From: a virus
DNA length: 38,011 nucleotides
Reading direction: 5' to 3' (one strand)
IMG/VR virus record: IMGVR_UViG_3300047564_003152
Span: 1-38,011 of that record
Position numbers and translations under genes: made by a program. A model generated the notes under the pieces. The model worked only from the letters and a program-made list of their open reading frames with translations. It had not been told where the DNA came from and did not search any database. The first letter of the stretch is position 1, and each line of letters begins with the position of its first letter. Below are positions 1 to 6,217 of the stretch, piece after piece.

Positions 1-57
1 ATGATAGTGATAGTGTCTTAATAAAACAGGATTCTATAAAAAAATATAAAAATATAA

Positions 58-86
58 TTGACAAAATTATATTTTTGTAGTATAGT
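58..86 (+). promoter_or_regulatory. Early sigma70-type promoter P1 with leader hairpin
   Basis: TTGACA at 58-63, a 17 bp spacer and TATAGT at 81-86. It lies ahead of the gene at 135. A hairpin TGAGAG/CTCTCA with a 5 nt loop follows at 97-113, a few bases from the expected transcript start near 93. The block from the -10 box into the hairpin is nearly identical to that at 2028-2061 and similar to 3986-4020. Confidence 0.85.
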
Positions 87-134
87 AGTCCTATAATGAG
101 AGATAAACTCTCAAACCAACAAGGAGATAAAAGT

Positions 135-395
135 ATGTGGTATCATGATGAACAACCAATTGATGAGGCTCACGAAGGATTCATTCAGTACGTTCTTGAG
201 TTTTACGGTAAAGACGGCATTTATCCGATGGGTGCAAACGTGAATCATGTGATTTGGGCTCTGGAAAAACTTCTCAGTCGGGAGAACTATGATTTCGCTG
301 CCGACTCTATTGATCGTGAAAACATTCGGGACATTATGATTGAGGATTTCGGTCTAAAGTTTCCTGAAGCAAAAAAAGACTTGACAAAAATATAA
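135..395 (+). CDS. Small early protein, unknown function
   Basis: 86 residues, no family recognised. The start at 135 is preferred over the ATG at 96 because AAGGAG lies at 121-126, 8 bases before it, while the upstream ATG falls inside the leader hairpin. The protein is acidic and soluble, with no membrane segment or metal motif. The -35 box of the next promoter sits inside the last codons of this gene, so the two early units are packed without spare DNA. Probably an immediate-early host-takeover type gene by position only. Confidence 0.75.
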   Translation: MWYHDEQPIDEAHEGFIQYVLEFYGKDGIYPMGANVNHVIWALEKLLSRENYDFAADSIDRENIRDIMIEDFGLKFPEAKKDLTKI

Positions 396-409
396 TTTTG
401 TAGTATAGT
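381..409 (+). promoter_or_regulatory. Early promoter P2 with 13 bp dyad
   Basis: TTGACA at 381-386, 17 bp spacer, TATAGT at 404-409. Immediately after the -10 box lies a perfect 13 bp inverted repeat, 410-422 with 435-447 (loop 12 nt), ending 9 bases before the AAAGGAG of the gene at 470. With transcription starting near 416, about half the stem would form the 5' end of the RNA. It could be a 5' stabilising hairpin or an operator. Confidence 0.85.
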
Positions 410-469
410 GTTGAGTGTAAGGTAAAGAGATAAGCCTTACACTCAACAAAACAAAAGGAGACAAGAGAT

Positions 470-727
470 ATGGGACGCTCAGTTACACCAAAATATAGAT
501 TGGAAGTAGTAGATCAAGGTGGATACAAATGGCAGACCGCCTGGAGCCATCGTGCAACAAAACAAAACCTTGAGACTTTTGTAACACAATTCAACCAATC
601 TGTTTTAGAGGGACACAACAAACATCTAGGATCAGATTCTATTATCCACACGGCGAAACTTGTGTGCCAAAAGGGTCAAAATTATGGCGCAACACTATTC
701 GAGGTAAATGTAACAAACATACTTTAA
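470..727 (+). CDS. Small early protein, unknown function
   Basis: 85 residues, not recognised. Its ribosome binding site AAAGGAGAC is well placed before the ATG at 470. The sequence is mixed polar with a basic N-terminus and no obvious motif. It is first in a run of three closely spaced genes (470, 741, 1063), each with an AGGAG-type site, so it likely forms one transcript from the promoter at 381-409. Confidence 0.75.
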   Translation: MGRSVTPKYRLEVVDQGGYKWQTAWSHRATKQNLETFVTQFNQSVLEGHNKHLGSDSIIHTAKLVCQKGQNYGATLFEVNVTNIL

Positions 728-740
728 AGGAGACTAATGT

Positions 741-1055
741 ATGGCAACAACAAACGAAATGATTCGAGAAATACAAAAGGGACTTATGGTGACTAGTTCC
801 GGAAATAGGTCCGGGTGTGGTAGAGCTTATGTATGCCTATCTTTAGGTTCTAATAAAGAGACTTTAAATGCCTTTAAAAAAGCTCTGGAAGCCTGTGGAA
901 TAAGATATTTAAGCAAAGCCTATGGTACATATGGTAGAGCAGCTTACATAGGATACGATAATGCTGACGGAATAGCACTATCACAAGCAGAAGCAATTGC
1001 CAGGAATCTCCGGTCAATCGGAGTAGATTGTTATGATAATGCAGTAGGAGATTAA
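741..1055 (+). CDS. Small early protein, unknown function
   Basis: 104 residues. AAAGGAGAC lies 8 bases before the ATG. The protein is rich in Gly, Ala and Tyr and reads as a compact alpha/beta domain: a strand-like YVCLSLGS stretch, then two helix-like Ala-rich segments. There is no metal site or membrane segment. The middle gene of the 470-1266 operon. No family is recognised. Confidence 0.75.
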   Translation: MATTNEMIREIQKGLMVTSSGNRSGCGRAYVCLSLGSNKETLNAFKKALEACGIRYLSKAYGTYGRAAYIGYDNADGIALSQAEAIARNLRSIGVDCYDNAVGD

Positions 1056-1062
1056 TGTTTAT

Positions 1063-1266
1063 ATGAATGATAAGATGGAAAGATTTATTGACCTAATTGA
1101 AACCTTTGAAAAGATACACGGAAAGTTTGATGCATCATCTTGTTTAAGATGTATTGAAATAGCTAGAAAGGAAATGATGGCAGGTAAGTATACAGTAGAA
1201 TCTTTTATGAGAGCAAAAGAACTCTTACTAGGAGCCGTAAAATGCGACTCAGAGCAAATTAATTAA
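1063..1266 (+). CDS. Small early protein, unknown function
   Basis: 67 residues, mostly helical in character (FIDLIETFEK, then a second charged helix) and unrecognised. The upstream gene's end supplies AGGAGATTAATG as a ribosome binding site 10-15 bases away, suggesting translational coupling. Two Cys residues near residue 25 (CLRC) are the only unusual feature and are too few for a zinc site alone. Confidence 0.65.
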   Translation: MNDKMERFIDLIETFEKIHGKFDASSCLRCIEIARKEMMAGKYTVESFMRAKELLLGAVKCDSEQIN

Positions 1267-1347
1267 ATCATCTTTTTAGGCCGGACGTACAGGATAGAAA
1301 CTCTACAGGATATCTTGGATAAGATTTTTCATAGGATATAACTTTTT

Positions 1348-1506
1348 ATGGGACCTAAAGAACTTAAAACTTGTTTAGAAACCTATCATAAGAGTATTCA
1401 TAAAGAAAAGTATAAAAAGAAATCTATTAAAGAATTTAAATCTGGAATAGAAGATTTAATTTTTATCCTGATTTTATATTTGATTGTGGATTATTTCTTT
1501 TTATAA
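1348..1506 (+). CDS. Possible 52-residue membrane protein
   Basis: An open frame of 52 codons between the gene ending at 1266 and the terminator at 1521. The first two thirds are basic (many Lys). The C-terminus is strongly hydrophobic (LIFILILYLIVDYF) and could be a single tail anchor. The ribosome binding site is poor (AGGAT about 12 bases upstream). The terminator 15 bases after the stop supports it as the last gene of the operon. Confidence 0.45.
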   Translation: MGPKELKTCLETYHKSIHKEKYKKKSIKEFKSGIEDLIFILILYLIVDYFFL

Positions 1507-1520
1507 AACTTCTATAAAGG

Positions 1521-1577
1521 AACGAGCATTTCAGCTTCGCTGAAATCCTCGTTCAAACGAGCCTTCGGCTCGTTTTC
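1521..1577 (+). terminator. Tandem intrinsic terminators
   Basis: Two hairpins in a row. The first (1521-1553) has an outer stem AACGAG/CTCGTT and an inner stem ATTTCAGC/GCTGAAAT. The second (1555-1576) has a 9 bp stem starting AACGAGCC with a CUUCG-type loop and ends in TTTT. Both arms use the same AACGAG sequence, so alternative pairing between hairpins is possible. It closes the first early operon. Confidence 0.85.
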
Positions 1578-2004
1578 TCTACGGATTATTTTTTAATATT
1601 AATATTTTTTAGATATTAAATTTACATCTGGGATTTAGAATAGAACTTTCCTATCCAAGAGAAAAGTTATAGAATAGACTATAAACACAACCTTTAAAAA
1701 AAGGTAGAAGCGGTTAGCGGTACTCCTTTACGTGGACTTTCGATTCTAACGGAGAAGTTTATTGTTAATTTTATAGCATTAACACTTCCGGAGGTTGCAA
1801 TTTTTTATTCAACAGAGCCTCCTCGTTTATCAATATTCCTGTCAGCGCAGTTACCGTAGATGAATTGACTTGTACTCTACGGAGTTCAGAGATGCCTGAA
1901 GCCCCTCCTAAAGATATCATATTGAGCTGATATTTTTGTCTATAGTATATATACACGAAGACACCTAAAAAGTGAAAAAAAGTGAAAAAAAGTGAAAAAA
2001 AATC
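1578..2004. other. 427-base stretch without a convincing gene
   Basis: No good plus-strand frame. On the minus strand a frame from 1920 to 1771 (49 residues, starting MISLGGASGISELRRVQV) reads like a phage structural-protein N-terminus but has no ribosome binding site or promoter. It may be a remnant. The stretch ends in the phased repeat at 1971-2000 that precedes the next promoter. No tRNA fold could be closed by eye. Confidence 0.4.
1971..2000 (+). repeat. Three exact 10 bp repeats (phased A-tracts)
   Basis: AGTGAAAAAA is repeated three times without change, directly before the -35 box of the promoter at 2005. A six-base A-tract every 10 bp is in phase with the DNA helix and should give a bend. 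This looks like an UP-element or curved activator sequence. Confidence 0.8.
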
Positions 2005-2033
2005 TTTTCAAAATATAAAAAGTGTGCTATAGT
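2005..2033 (+). promoter_or_regulatory. Early promoter P3 with leader hairpin
   Basis: TTTTCA at 2005-2010, 17 bp spacer, TATAGT at 2028-2033. The weak -35 may be compensated by the phased A-tracts upstream. A short hairpin TGAGA/TCTCA at 2044-2061 follows, in the same place as in P1 and P7 and with changed loop bases. Confidence 0.75.
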
Positions 2034-2086
2034 AGTCCTATAATGAGAATTAAACCTCTCAAACATAACACAGGAGAGACAATAGT

Positions 2087-2437
2087 ATGATAAACAATCA
2101 AATGGTAGAAGAACACTTAAGACAAGGTAAGCAGGTAAAAGTTGCATTGACTGGAGCAAAGGTGGTTTCGACTAAAAGTAAGTTAGTTCCTATATCACAC
2201 TATAGAAGCATCACGGTTAAGAGTTTAGTTGTAGTAGATCCGACATACGGAGCAGTATATCTTTCATCATCGTCTAATAAAATCTCAAATGCAAATTTTG
2301 GTGATACCCTTACCGGAAAGGTACTTCTTACCGGCCTAGGAGACAAGAATGACCGATATGAGACTGCAATAAAGTTTTCTAAGGTTATTCGAGGTAAAGA
2401 GGGTGAATTTATTTTAGAGAAGGGTATTGACTTTTAG
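2087..2437 (+). CDS. Early protein, unknown function
   Basis: 116 residues, unrecognised. CAGGAGAG lies 9 bases before the ATG. The sequence alternates beta-like stretches (KVALTGAKVVS, ITVKSLVVVDP, AVYLSSSS) and looks like a small beta-barrel or beta-sandwich domain. It is the only gene clearly driven by P3. Its 3' end carries the -35 box of the next promoter. Confidence 0.75.
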   Translation: MINNQMVEEHLRQGKQVKVALTGAKVVSTKSKLVPISHYRSITVKSLVVVDPTYGAVYLSSSSNKISNANFGDTLTGKVLLTGLGDKNDRYETAIKFSKVIRGKEGEFILEKGIDF

Positions 2438-2453
2438 TATAAAATAGTATAAT
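2427..2453 (+). promoter_or_regulatory. Possible early promoter P4
   Basis: TTGACT at 2427-2432 and TATAAT at 2448-2453, but the spacer is only 15 bp, shorter than in the other early promoters. It overlaps the end of the preceding gene and would drive the gene at 2469. Confidence 0.45.
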
Positions 2454-2468
2454 GTAAGTGAGAATGTT

Positions 2469-2765
2469 ATGATATATAATGAGAACGCAAAGTGGGGTAG
2501 AAATCGGGATCGACGTAAGGCGTTGGTTAGCTATATTATTAATACTTATGGTACAATTGTTTCTCGTAAGCAATTGCTGTCACTGATAAGCAGTGGTAAG
2601 TGTGAGTATAATGAGCTTACCTGGATCTTTGTGAACAAAGAGTTCAAGGCTCAACGTGGTCAGTATAACTTTAGTTGTATGATAGATCCGACTCCTATGG
2701 TGAATGAATTGACAACAAATGAAAATATTTCATCATCTGCTATTGACATGAATGTAATATTATGA
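2469..2765 (+). CDS. Early protein, unknown function
   Basis: 98 residues, not recognised. The N-terminal half is basic (GRNRDRRKALVSY), and residues 20-55 could form a small helical DNA-binding fold, but no named motif can be assigned. The ribosome binding site is weak (GTGAG). As in its neighbours, the next promoter's -35 box lies inside the coding end. Confidence 0.65.
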   Translation: MIYNENAKWGRNRDRRKALVSYIINTYGTIVSRKQLLSLISSGKCEYNELTWIFVNKEFKAQRGQYNFSCMIDPTPMVNELTTNENISSSAIDMNVIL

Positions 2766-2771
2766 TATAAT
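2743..2771 (+). promoter_or_regulatory. Perfect consensus sigma70 promoter P5
   Basis: TTGACA at 2743-2748, exactly 17 bp, TATAAT at 2766-2771: the strongest promoter in the window. No protein gene follows for over 800 bases on this strand, only RNA-like sequence and tRNA-Asn. A 13 bp inverted repeat (2771-2783 with 2801-2813, one G-U pair) begins at the edge of the -10 box, as at P2. Confidence 0.9.
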
Positions 2772-2777
2772 GTAATA

Positions 2778-2903
2778 AACTACTTGTCTCATATCTCTTG
2801 GTAGTTTGTTACACAAAACACTGTGCGGCGGGAACCAGGCGCAGTTATAAAAAATAGAGCAAAGAGCTGTCTCTCTCTAAGTTCTAACTGGTTCCCACTT
2901 TTT
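2778..2903 (+). ncRNA. Candidate small structured RNA
   Basis: About 125 nt from the expected start of P5 to a terminator-like end. It has a 5' hairpin (2777-2783/2801-2807, extendable into the promoter). A long-range 9 bp stem GGGAACCAG (2830-2838) with CTGGTTCCC (2888-2896) is followed by ACTTTTT. No frame of useful size with a ribosome binding site is present. The 49 nt inside the closing stem make it an unusual terminator, so some readthrough into tRNA-Asn is possible. Confidence 0.5.
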
Positions 2904-2985
2904 ATCGCCCATTTGATCCGGTTTTATAGCTCATTTGGTGCAGTTTATCGCTCAATCTATGTGCTGATATAGCTCAACTACGGGT
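2901..2985 (+). repeat. Four degenerate ~22 nt repeats
   Basis: Units start at 2901, 2922, 2944 and about 2968. They share TTTATMGCYCA or TATAGCTCA followed by 9-13 variable bases. The shared core resembles the D-arm sequence TAGCTCA of the tRNA genes at 3035 and 4576. They fill the gap between the small-RNA candidate and tRNA-Asn. Confidence 0.5.
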
Positions 2986-3034
2986 TAGAGTTTCGCCGCC
3001 TCAGAAAGAGAGAGTGAGAGTAAAGAGATACCAT

Positions 3035-3111
3035 TCCGGTGTAGCTCAGTTGGTAGAAGCGCAAAGCTGTTAACTTTGATGTCGTTGGTTCGAGTCCAAC
3101 CGCCGGAGCCA
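3035..3111 (+). tRNA. tRNA-Asn (GTT)
   Basis: Seven-base acceptor stem TCCGGTG/CGCCGGA with one G-U pair, D-arm with AGCTCAGTTGG, anticodon stem CAAAG/CTTTG around loop CTGTTAA (anticodon GTT), T-arm GTTCGAGTC, discriminator G and encoded CCA. No promoter directly precedes it, so it probably depends on readthrough or processing of the transcript from 2743. Confidence 0.95.
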
Positions 3112-3151
3112 TTTTAAAAGTTTCGTGTCATCTCCTTGTTAAAAGTGTGTG

Positions 3152-3182
3152 GAACCGAGCACTTAAAATATCGGTTCTTTTT
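3152..3182 (+). terminator. Terminator after tRNA-Asn
   Basis: Stem GAACCGA (3152-3158) with TCGGTTC (3171-3177), then TTTTT. It overlaps the last codons of the convergent HNH gene, whose final residues EPIF are encoded by the hairpin itself. Confidence 0.8.
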
Positions 3183-3495
3183 CTTGGTGTATTTCCCGGT
3201 GACAGTTTGCACACACCAAAACACACTTATCTAACTCAATCTTAATAGTCTCAAAAGATTTTAAAGACTTTGATATATTGAAGTCCTTTTCTTTGGGGTC
3301 TTTATGGTGAAACTCTAGCGCAGAGATGCACCTACTATACCCGCAGAGAGAACATGCGCCTCCGAGGTATTCCACGGCTTTCCGTTTGATGTCCTTGCGG
3401 TGTTTGGTTACGTGAAACTTATTCTTGCAGGTGGTTGAGCAATACTTACCTTTAGTTATTGCTAAGTTAGAACAGTGTTTCCAGTGACATTTCAT
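3163..3495 (-). CDS. HNH endonuclease (free-standing, homing type)
   Basis: 110 residues. An N-terminal Cys-rich segment (CHWKHC, then YCSTTCKNKF) can hold one zinc. The HNH core follows: CSLCG near residue 49, FHHKDP near residue 68, then CANCHREIH at residues 95-103. Members nick or cut DNA and in T4-like phages are often homing genes placed beside tRNAs. It lies alone on the minus strand inside the plus early region, tail to tail with tRNA-Asn, which suggests insertion. No intron is visible. Confidence 0.9.
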   Translation of the reverse strand: MKCHWKHCSNLAITKGKYCSTTCKNKFHVTKHRKDIKRKAVEYLGGACSLCGYSRCISALEFHHKDPKEKDFNISKSLKSFETIKIELDKCVLVCANCHREIHQEKEPIF

Positions 3496-3532
3496 GGTAT
3501 TAACATAAAGAGTTAATTGTAAAGTATTTAGG

Positions 3533-3578
3533 TTAACGTTAAATGTTATTCTTGCATATAATTTAAAAGTGTGATAGT
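3533..3578 (+). promoter_or_regulatory. Weak promoter region with palindrome
   Basis: TTGCAT at 3552-3557 and GATAGT at 3573-3578 (15 bp spacer) precede the gene at 3605. A 10 bp palindrome TTAACGTTAA lies at 3533-3542, between the HNH gene and this promoter, and could be an operator. The promoter match is poor compared with the other early promoters. Confidence 0.3.
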
Positions 3579-3604
3579 GTTTTTATTAAAGGAGAACAAA
3601 AAAC

Positions 3605-3826
3605 ATGGAAAAGATACACACCGGACGATTTGTAGTGGTAAACTCATCAAATTCAGTGGAACTTAGATTGGCATCTGGAGGAATCCTGGCCACATTTTCA
3701 AGTAATGCTGAACTTGCAGTACTTAATGGTAACATTATACAAGTAAACCTAAAGACCGGACAAGTAGTATTTTATAAACTAACTAACGACGGATACTCAG
3801 TAACAGGTCCGTACTTAAGTTTATAA
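3605..3826 (+). CDS. Small early protein, unknown function
   Basis: 73 residues with AAAGGAGAA 10 bases before the start. It is almost entirely beta-strand in character (GRFVVVNSS, VELRLASGGILATF, IIQVNLKTGQVVFYKL), like a small SH3 or OB-type barrel. No family is recognised. It is a single-gene unit between a weak promoter and the terminator at 3838. Confidence 0.7.
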   Translation: MEKIHTGRFVVVNSSNSVELRLASGGILATFSSNAELAVLNGNIIQVNLKTGQVVFYKLTNDGYSVTGPYLSL

Positions 3827-3837
3827 TTTTTGCCGGG

Positions 3838-3864
3838 AATGTTCAGAAACTCTGGACATTTTTT
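3838..3864 (+). terminator. Intrinsic terminator
   Basis: 10 bp stem AATGTTCAGA/TCTGGACATT with one G-U pair, loop AAC, then a run of T to 3864. It ends the unit containing the gene at 3605. Confidence 0.85.
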
Positions 3865-3962
3865 GGATATTCCTTGTCCACCAAAAGTCCGTTTGATGTA
3901 GAATACCATAAACAAATATACTTGTCAACCACTAAAAAAATATATTTTTATGTAAAAATATA

Positions 3963-3991
3963 TTGACGTGACTCATATAGTGTGCTATGCT
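3963..3991 (+). promoter_or_regulatory. Early promoter P7 with leader hairpin
   Basis: TTGACG at 3963-3968, 17 bp spacer, TATGCT at 3986-3991. A hairpin TGAGAG/CTCTCA (4004-4020) follows. Compared with P1 the stem is identical, the loop differs by one base and it is offset by two bases. CGGAGATAAG is the ribosome binding site just after it. Confidence 0.75.
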
Positions 3992-4043
3992 ATTCCTATA
4001 ATGTGAGAGATAGACTCTCAAACACAACACGGAGATAAGAGAC

Positions 4044-4340
4044 ATGGACACAATGACATTTGATGAAAAGTTCCCGACATTCTTTGCTGGTGTAGTTAAG
4101 ATGCTTAATGAACATCAGAGTCGTGTTAATGTATTCCAAGAGATTACGCTAACAGAAGGTAAGAGATACTCTAAGATTGTAGTAGGAAACTCTGTGTGGT
4201 GCTTCGTAGATAAGACTACCGGAGACGTATTGAAACCTGCAAGTTGGTCAGCTCCGGCTAAACACGCTAGAGGTAATATTGCAGATGACTATAATGGACT
4301 AAAATATTTGACTCCATATGGTCCAGCGTATTTGAAGTAA
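4044..4340 (+). CDS. Conserved phage early protein, function unknown
   Basis: 98 residues. The C-terminal part carries the block GDVLKPASWSAPAKHARGNI, which recurs in small proteins of many T4-like and other phages; their function is not known to me. The central EGKRYSKIVVGNSVWCFVDK reads as paired beta strands. It is a single-gene unit with its own promoter and terminator, in the style of an early host-interaction gene. Confidence 0.8.
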   Translation: MDTMTFDEKFPTFFAGVVKMLNEHQSRVNVFQEITLTEGKRYSKIVVGNSVWCFVDKTTGDVLKPASWSAPAKHARGNIADDYNGLKYLTPYGPAYLK

Positions 4341-4361
4341 TTTTAGTGGTTTTTGGTCAAT

Positions 4362-4386
4362 AAGTGAGTGATTTTGCTCACTTTTT
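4362..4386 (+). terminator. Intrinsic terminator
   Basis: Stem AAGTGAG (4362-4368) with CTCACTT (4377-4383), loop 8 nt, followed by TTTTT overlapping the end of the stem. The following bases to 4535 hold no gene. Confidence 0.75.
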
Positions 4387-4535
4387 GTCCAATTTAAGTC
4401 AATTTTAATGTAGTTTGTGTGTATCTGACCCAAGGTTTTGAGAAAAAAGCGCATTTAAAGCCATTTTAGCATTTTTTTGTATAGTGATTTCAGATACCTA
4501 CAGAGGCACTTTTTAGAGTACAACTACAAAATACA

Positions 4536-4564
4536 TTGACTCCAGAAGCAAGTTGTAGTATAGT
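4536..4564 (+). promoter_or_regulatory. Promoter P8 of tRNA-Met
   Basis: TTGACT at 4536-4541, 17 bp spacer, TATAGT at 4559-4564. The expected start near 4571 is five bases before the mature tRNA-Met 5' end. The spacer end and -10 (TTGTAGTATAGTAG) match P1. Confidence 0.85.
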
Positions 4565-4575
4565 AGATTTAATTT

Positions 4576-4652
4576 GGGGCTATAGCTCAGTAGGTCAGAG
4601 CGGCTGGCTCATAACCAGTAGGTCCTTGGTTCAAGTCCAAGTGGTCCCACCA
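4576..4652 (+). tRNA. tRNA-Met (CAT), elongator-type or Ile2
   Basis: Acceptor stem GGGGCTA/TGGTCCC with two G-U pairs, anticodon loop CTCATAA (CAT), T-arm GGTTCAAGTCC, discriminator A and encoded CCA. The first base pair is G-C, not the mismatch of initiator tRNA, so this is elongator Met, or Ile if the anticodon C is modified to lysidine. Confidence 0.95.
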
Positions 4653-4684
4653 TTTTCAACACGGATAAAGGAGACACACATAAC

Positions 4685-4912
4685 ATGGACATAGATAAAG
4701 TATTAGATTACGCATTTAAACTCTGGGGACACCAAATAGTTCCAGAGAATAGGGTTACACATGCTGTAAGTATAAAGTTCTTTAATGAAGCTAGGATAAC
4801 AGCGGCTAATAAAGGAGAAGAAAAAGAGTTCCTAGAGGGTTATGGTATAGGACTCAGAAAACTCGGAAAACAACACGATAATGCTCTTTTAGAGATTGAT
4901 GATAACCTTTAG
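4685..4912 (+). CDS. Small early protein, unknown function
   Basis: 75 residues, mostly helical and charged, unrecognised. AAAGGAGAC lies about 12 bases before the ATG. It is probably co-transcribed with tRNA-Met from the promoter at 4536, since only 32 bases separate them and no terminator intervenes. Confidence 0.7.
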   Translation: MDIDKVLDYAFKLWGHQIVPENRVTHAVSIKFFNEARITAANKGEEKEFLEGYGIGLRKLGKQHDNALLEIDDNL

Positions 4913-4930
4913 AACATATACTATCGTGTA

Positions 4931-4960
4931 TTGACATAACACCTCACTTTTGGCTATTTA
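4931..4960 (+). promoter_or_regulatory. Possible promoter for the methyltransferase operon
   Basis: TTGACA at 4931-4936 is clear. The best -10 is TATTTA at 4955-4960 with an 18 bp spacer, which is weak. The region up to 5049 is very AT-rich with no other feature. Confidence 0.35.
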
Positions 4961-5049
4961 TATATAATTTTATATACACATAAAGTAGCAAGTTTTTTTA
5001 ACAAGTGTTATGCGGATCTAACATTTGTTTGATATATATAACATATACT

Positions 5050-5631
5050 ATGATAAAAACCTACTCAATAAAAGAAAATTACATACATAGGTTAAATAAC
5101 AAATATTTTAATGATACTAAGAATACTGACAAGTGGCAAAGAGAGGTCTATGAGTTTGCAAAAAGAATTGCCGACGAGAATAAGTTTACAAAAATATTAG
5201 ATATAGGAACAGGATCTGCATATAAACTACTTAATAATTTTTCAGATCGAGATACCTTGGGTATTGATGTTGAAGAAACTGTGAAGTGGTTGAGAGAGAG
5301 GTATCCTGATAGAAACTGGAGTTCCGATTTTTCTGCTTCTACTCTAGGTTATGATTTAATTATAGCCGCTGATGTTATTGAACATATTGTAGACCCAGAC
5401 TCTCTCTTGAATTTAATTGAAAATTGTAAGCCAAAGTTTGCGGTATTATCAACTCCAGATAGAGATTTATTGAAATCAGGACACAACGGACCACCTAAGA
5501 ATCAATCTCATGTTAGAGAGTGGTCAATGCCTGAGCTTAGAGACTATATTGGTTCTAGGTTTGAGGTGATAGAACATTTTATTTCTAATAAAAAACAAGC
5601 AACTCAGACAATGTTAATAAAATCAAGGTGA
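5050..5631 (+). CDS. Class I SAM-dependent methyltransferase
   Basis: 193 residues from the ATG at 5050. A GTG at 5005 would add 15 residues. Neither has a good ribosome binding site. The Rossmann motif I is KILDIGTGSAYKLL. Motif II acid is in LGIDVEE, and YDLIIAADVIEHIVDP is the motif IV region. A later SHVREWS block is typical of small-molecule-type methyltransferases of the Methyltransf_11/23 group. The substrate is unknown. It abuts the phosphoesterase gene at 5633, with one base between stop and start, so the two probably work together. Confidence 0.85.
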   Translation: MIKTYSIKENYIHRLNNKYFNDTKNTDKWQREVYEFAKRIADENKFTKILDIGTGSAYKLLNNFSDRDTLGIDVEETVKWLRERYPDRNWSSDFSASTLGYDLIIAADVIEHIVDPDSLLNLIENCKPKFAVLSTPDRDLLKSGHNGPPKNQSHVREWSMPELRDYIGSRFEVIEHFISNKKQATQTMLIKSR

Positions 5632-5632
5632 T

Positions 5633-6214
5633 ATGATTTATTTTATTTCTGACACACATTTCGGACACTCTGCAATAATAAAATATTGTAATAGACCATT
5701 TAATAATATAGACGAGCATGACGAGGGACTAATACACAACTGGAACTCTATTGTAAGAAAAGGTGATGTTGTATATCATCTTGGCGATTTTGGTCATACT
5801 AAAGACATTAATCGAATGAAGCGGATATCTAATAGATTATCTGGACAAATTAATTTAATTAAAGGCAATCACGACACGAATTTAGAATATATTGCCAATA
5901 GATTTAATTTTATTAAAGATACGCATTTAATAACCACTAAGGTATTTGATAATAAGGTTAGAATATTTTTATCTCATTATGCCCACAGAACTTGGGTGCA
6001 TAGACCTAGAAATTGTTTTCATTTATTTGGTCATGCTCATGGCAATATGGGTTCTTATGGGCTATCATTTGACGTTGGTGTTGATTGTTGGGGCTATAGA
6101 CCTATAAGCATAGAAGAGGTTTATCATCACGTTCAGAATAATTTAATGTCATCTTGGGAGGCCGAGAAGAATTTAATTCATAAAAATAATAAAGTTGAAG
6201 AATATAAGTTATAA
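5633..6214 (+). CDS. Calcineurin-like metallophosphoesterase
   Basis: 193 residues with all metal motifs of the family in order: SDTHFGH near the start, HLGDFGH around residue 50, KGNHD around residue 78, SHYAHRTW around residue 116 and FGHAHG around residue 132. Such enzymes hydrolyse phosphomono- or diesters with two metal ions. Phage members are known but their substrates are mostly not. The ribosome binding site AAGGTGAT lies in the end of the methyltransferase gene. Confidence 0.93.
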   Translation: MIYFISDTHFGHSAIIKYCNRPFNNIDEHDEGLIHNWNSIVRKGDVVYHLGDFGHTKDINRMKRISNRLSGQINLIKGNHDTNLEYIANRFNFIKDTHLITTKVFDNKVRIFLSHYAHRTWVHRPRNCFHLFGHAHGNMGSYGLSFDVGVDCWGYRPISIEEVYHHVQNNLMSSWEAEKNLIHKNNKVEEYKL

Positions 6215-6217
6215 TAT

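Noticed and set aside
1-57. Partial frame at the left edge
   Set aside because: It ends after six codons with nothing to compare. Nothing else is visible before the first promoter.
3533-3563. TTAACG and TATAAT as a promoter of the gene at 3605
   Set aside because: Spacing is 19 bp and the match is poor; kept only as a weak region.
4576-4652. Initiator tRNA
   Set aside because: The first pair is G-C rather than the unpaired C-A of initiators.
4955-4962. TATAAATA on the minus strand, a late-promoter match
   Set aside because: It would read antisense into early plus genes with no minus-strand gene to serve. The surrounding run is only A and T, so chance is likely.
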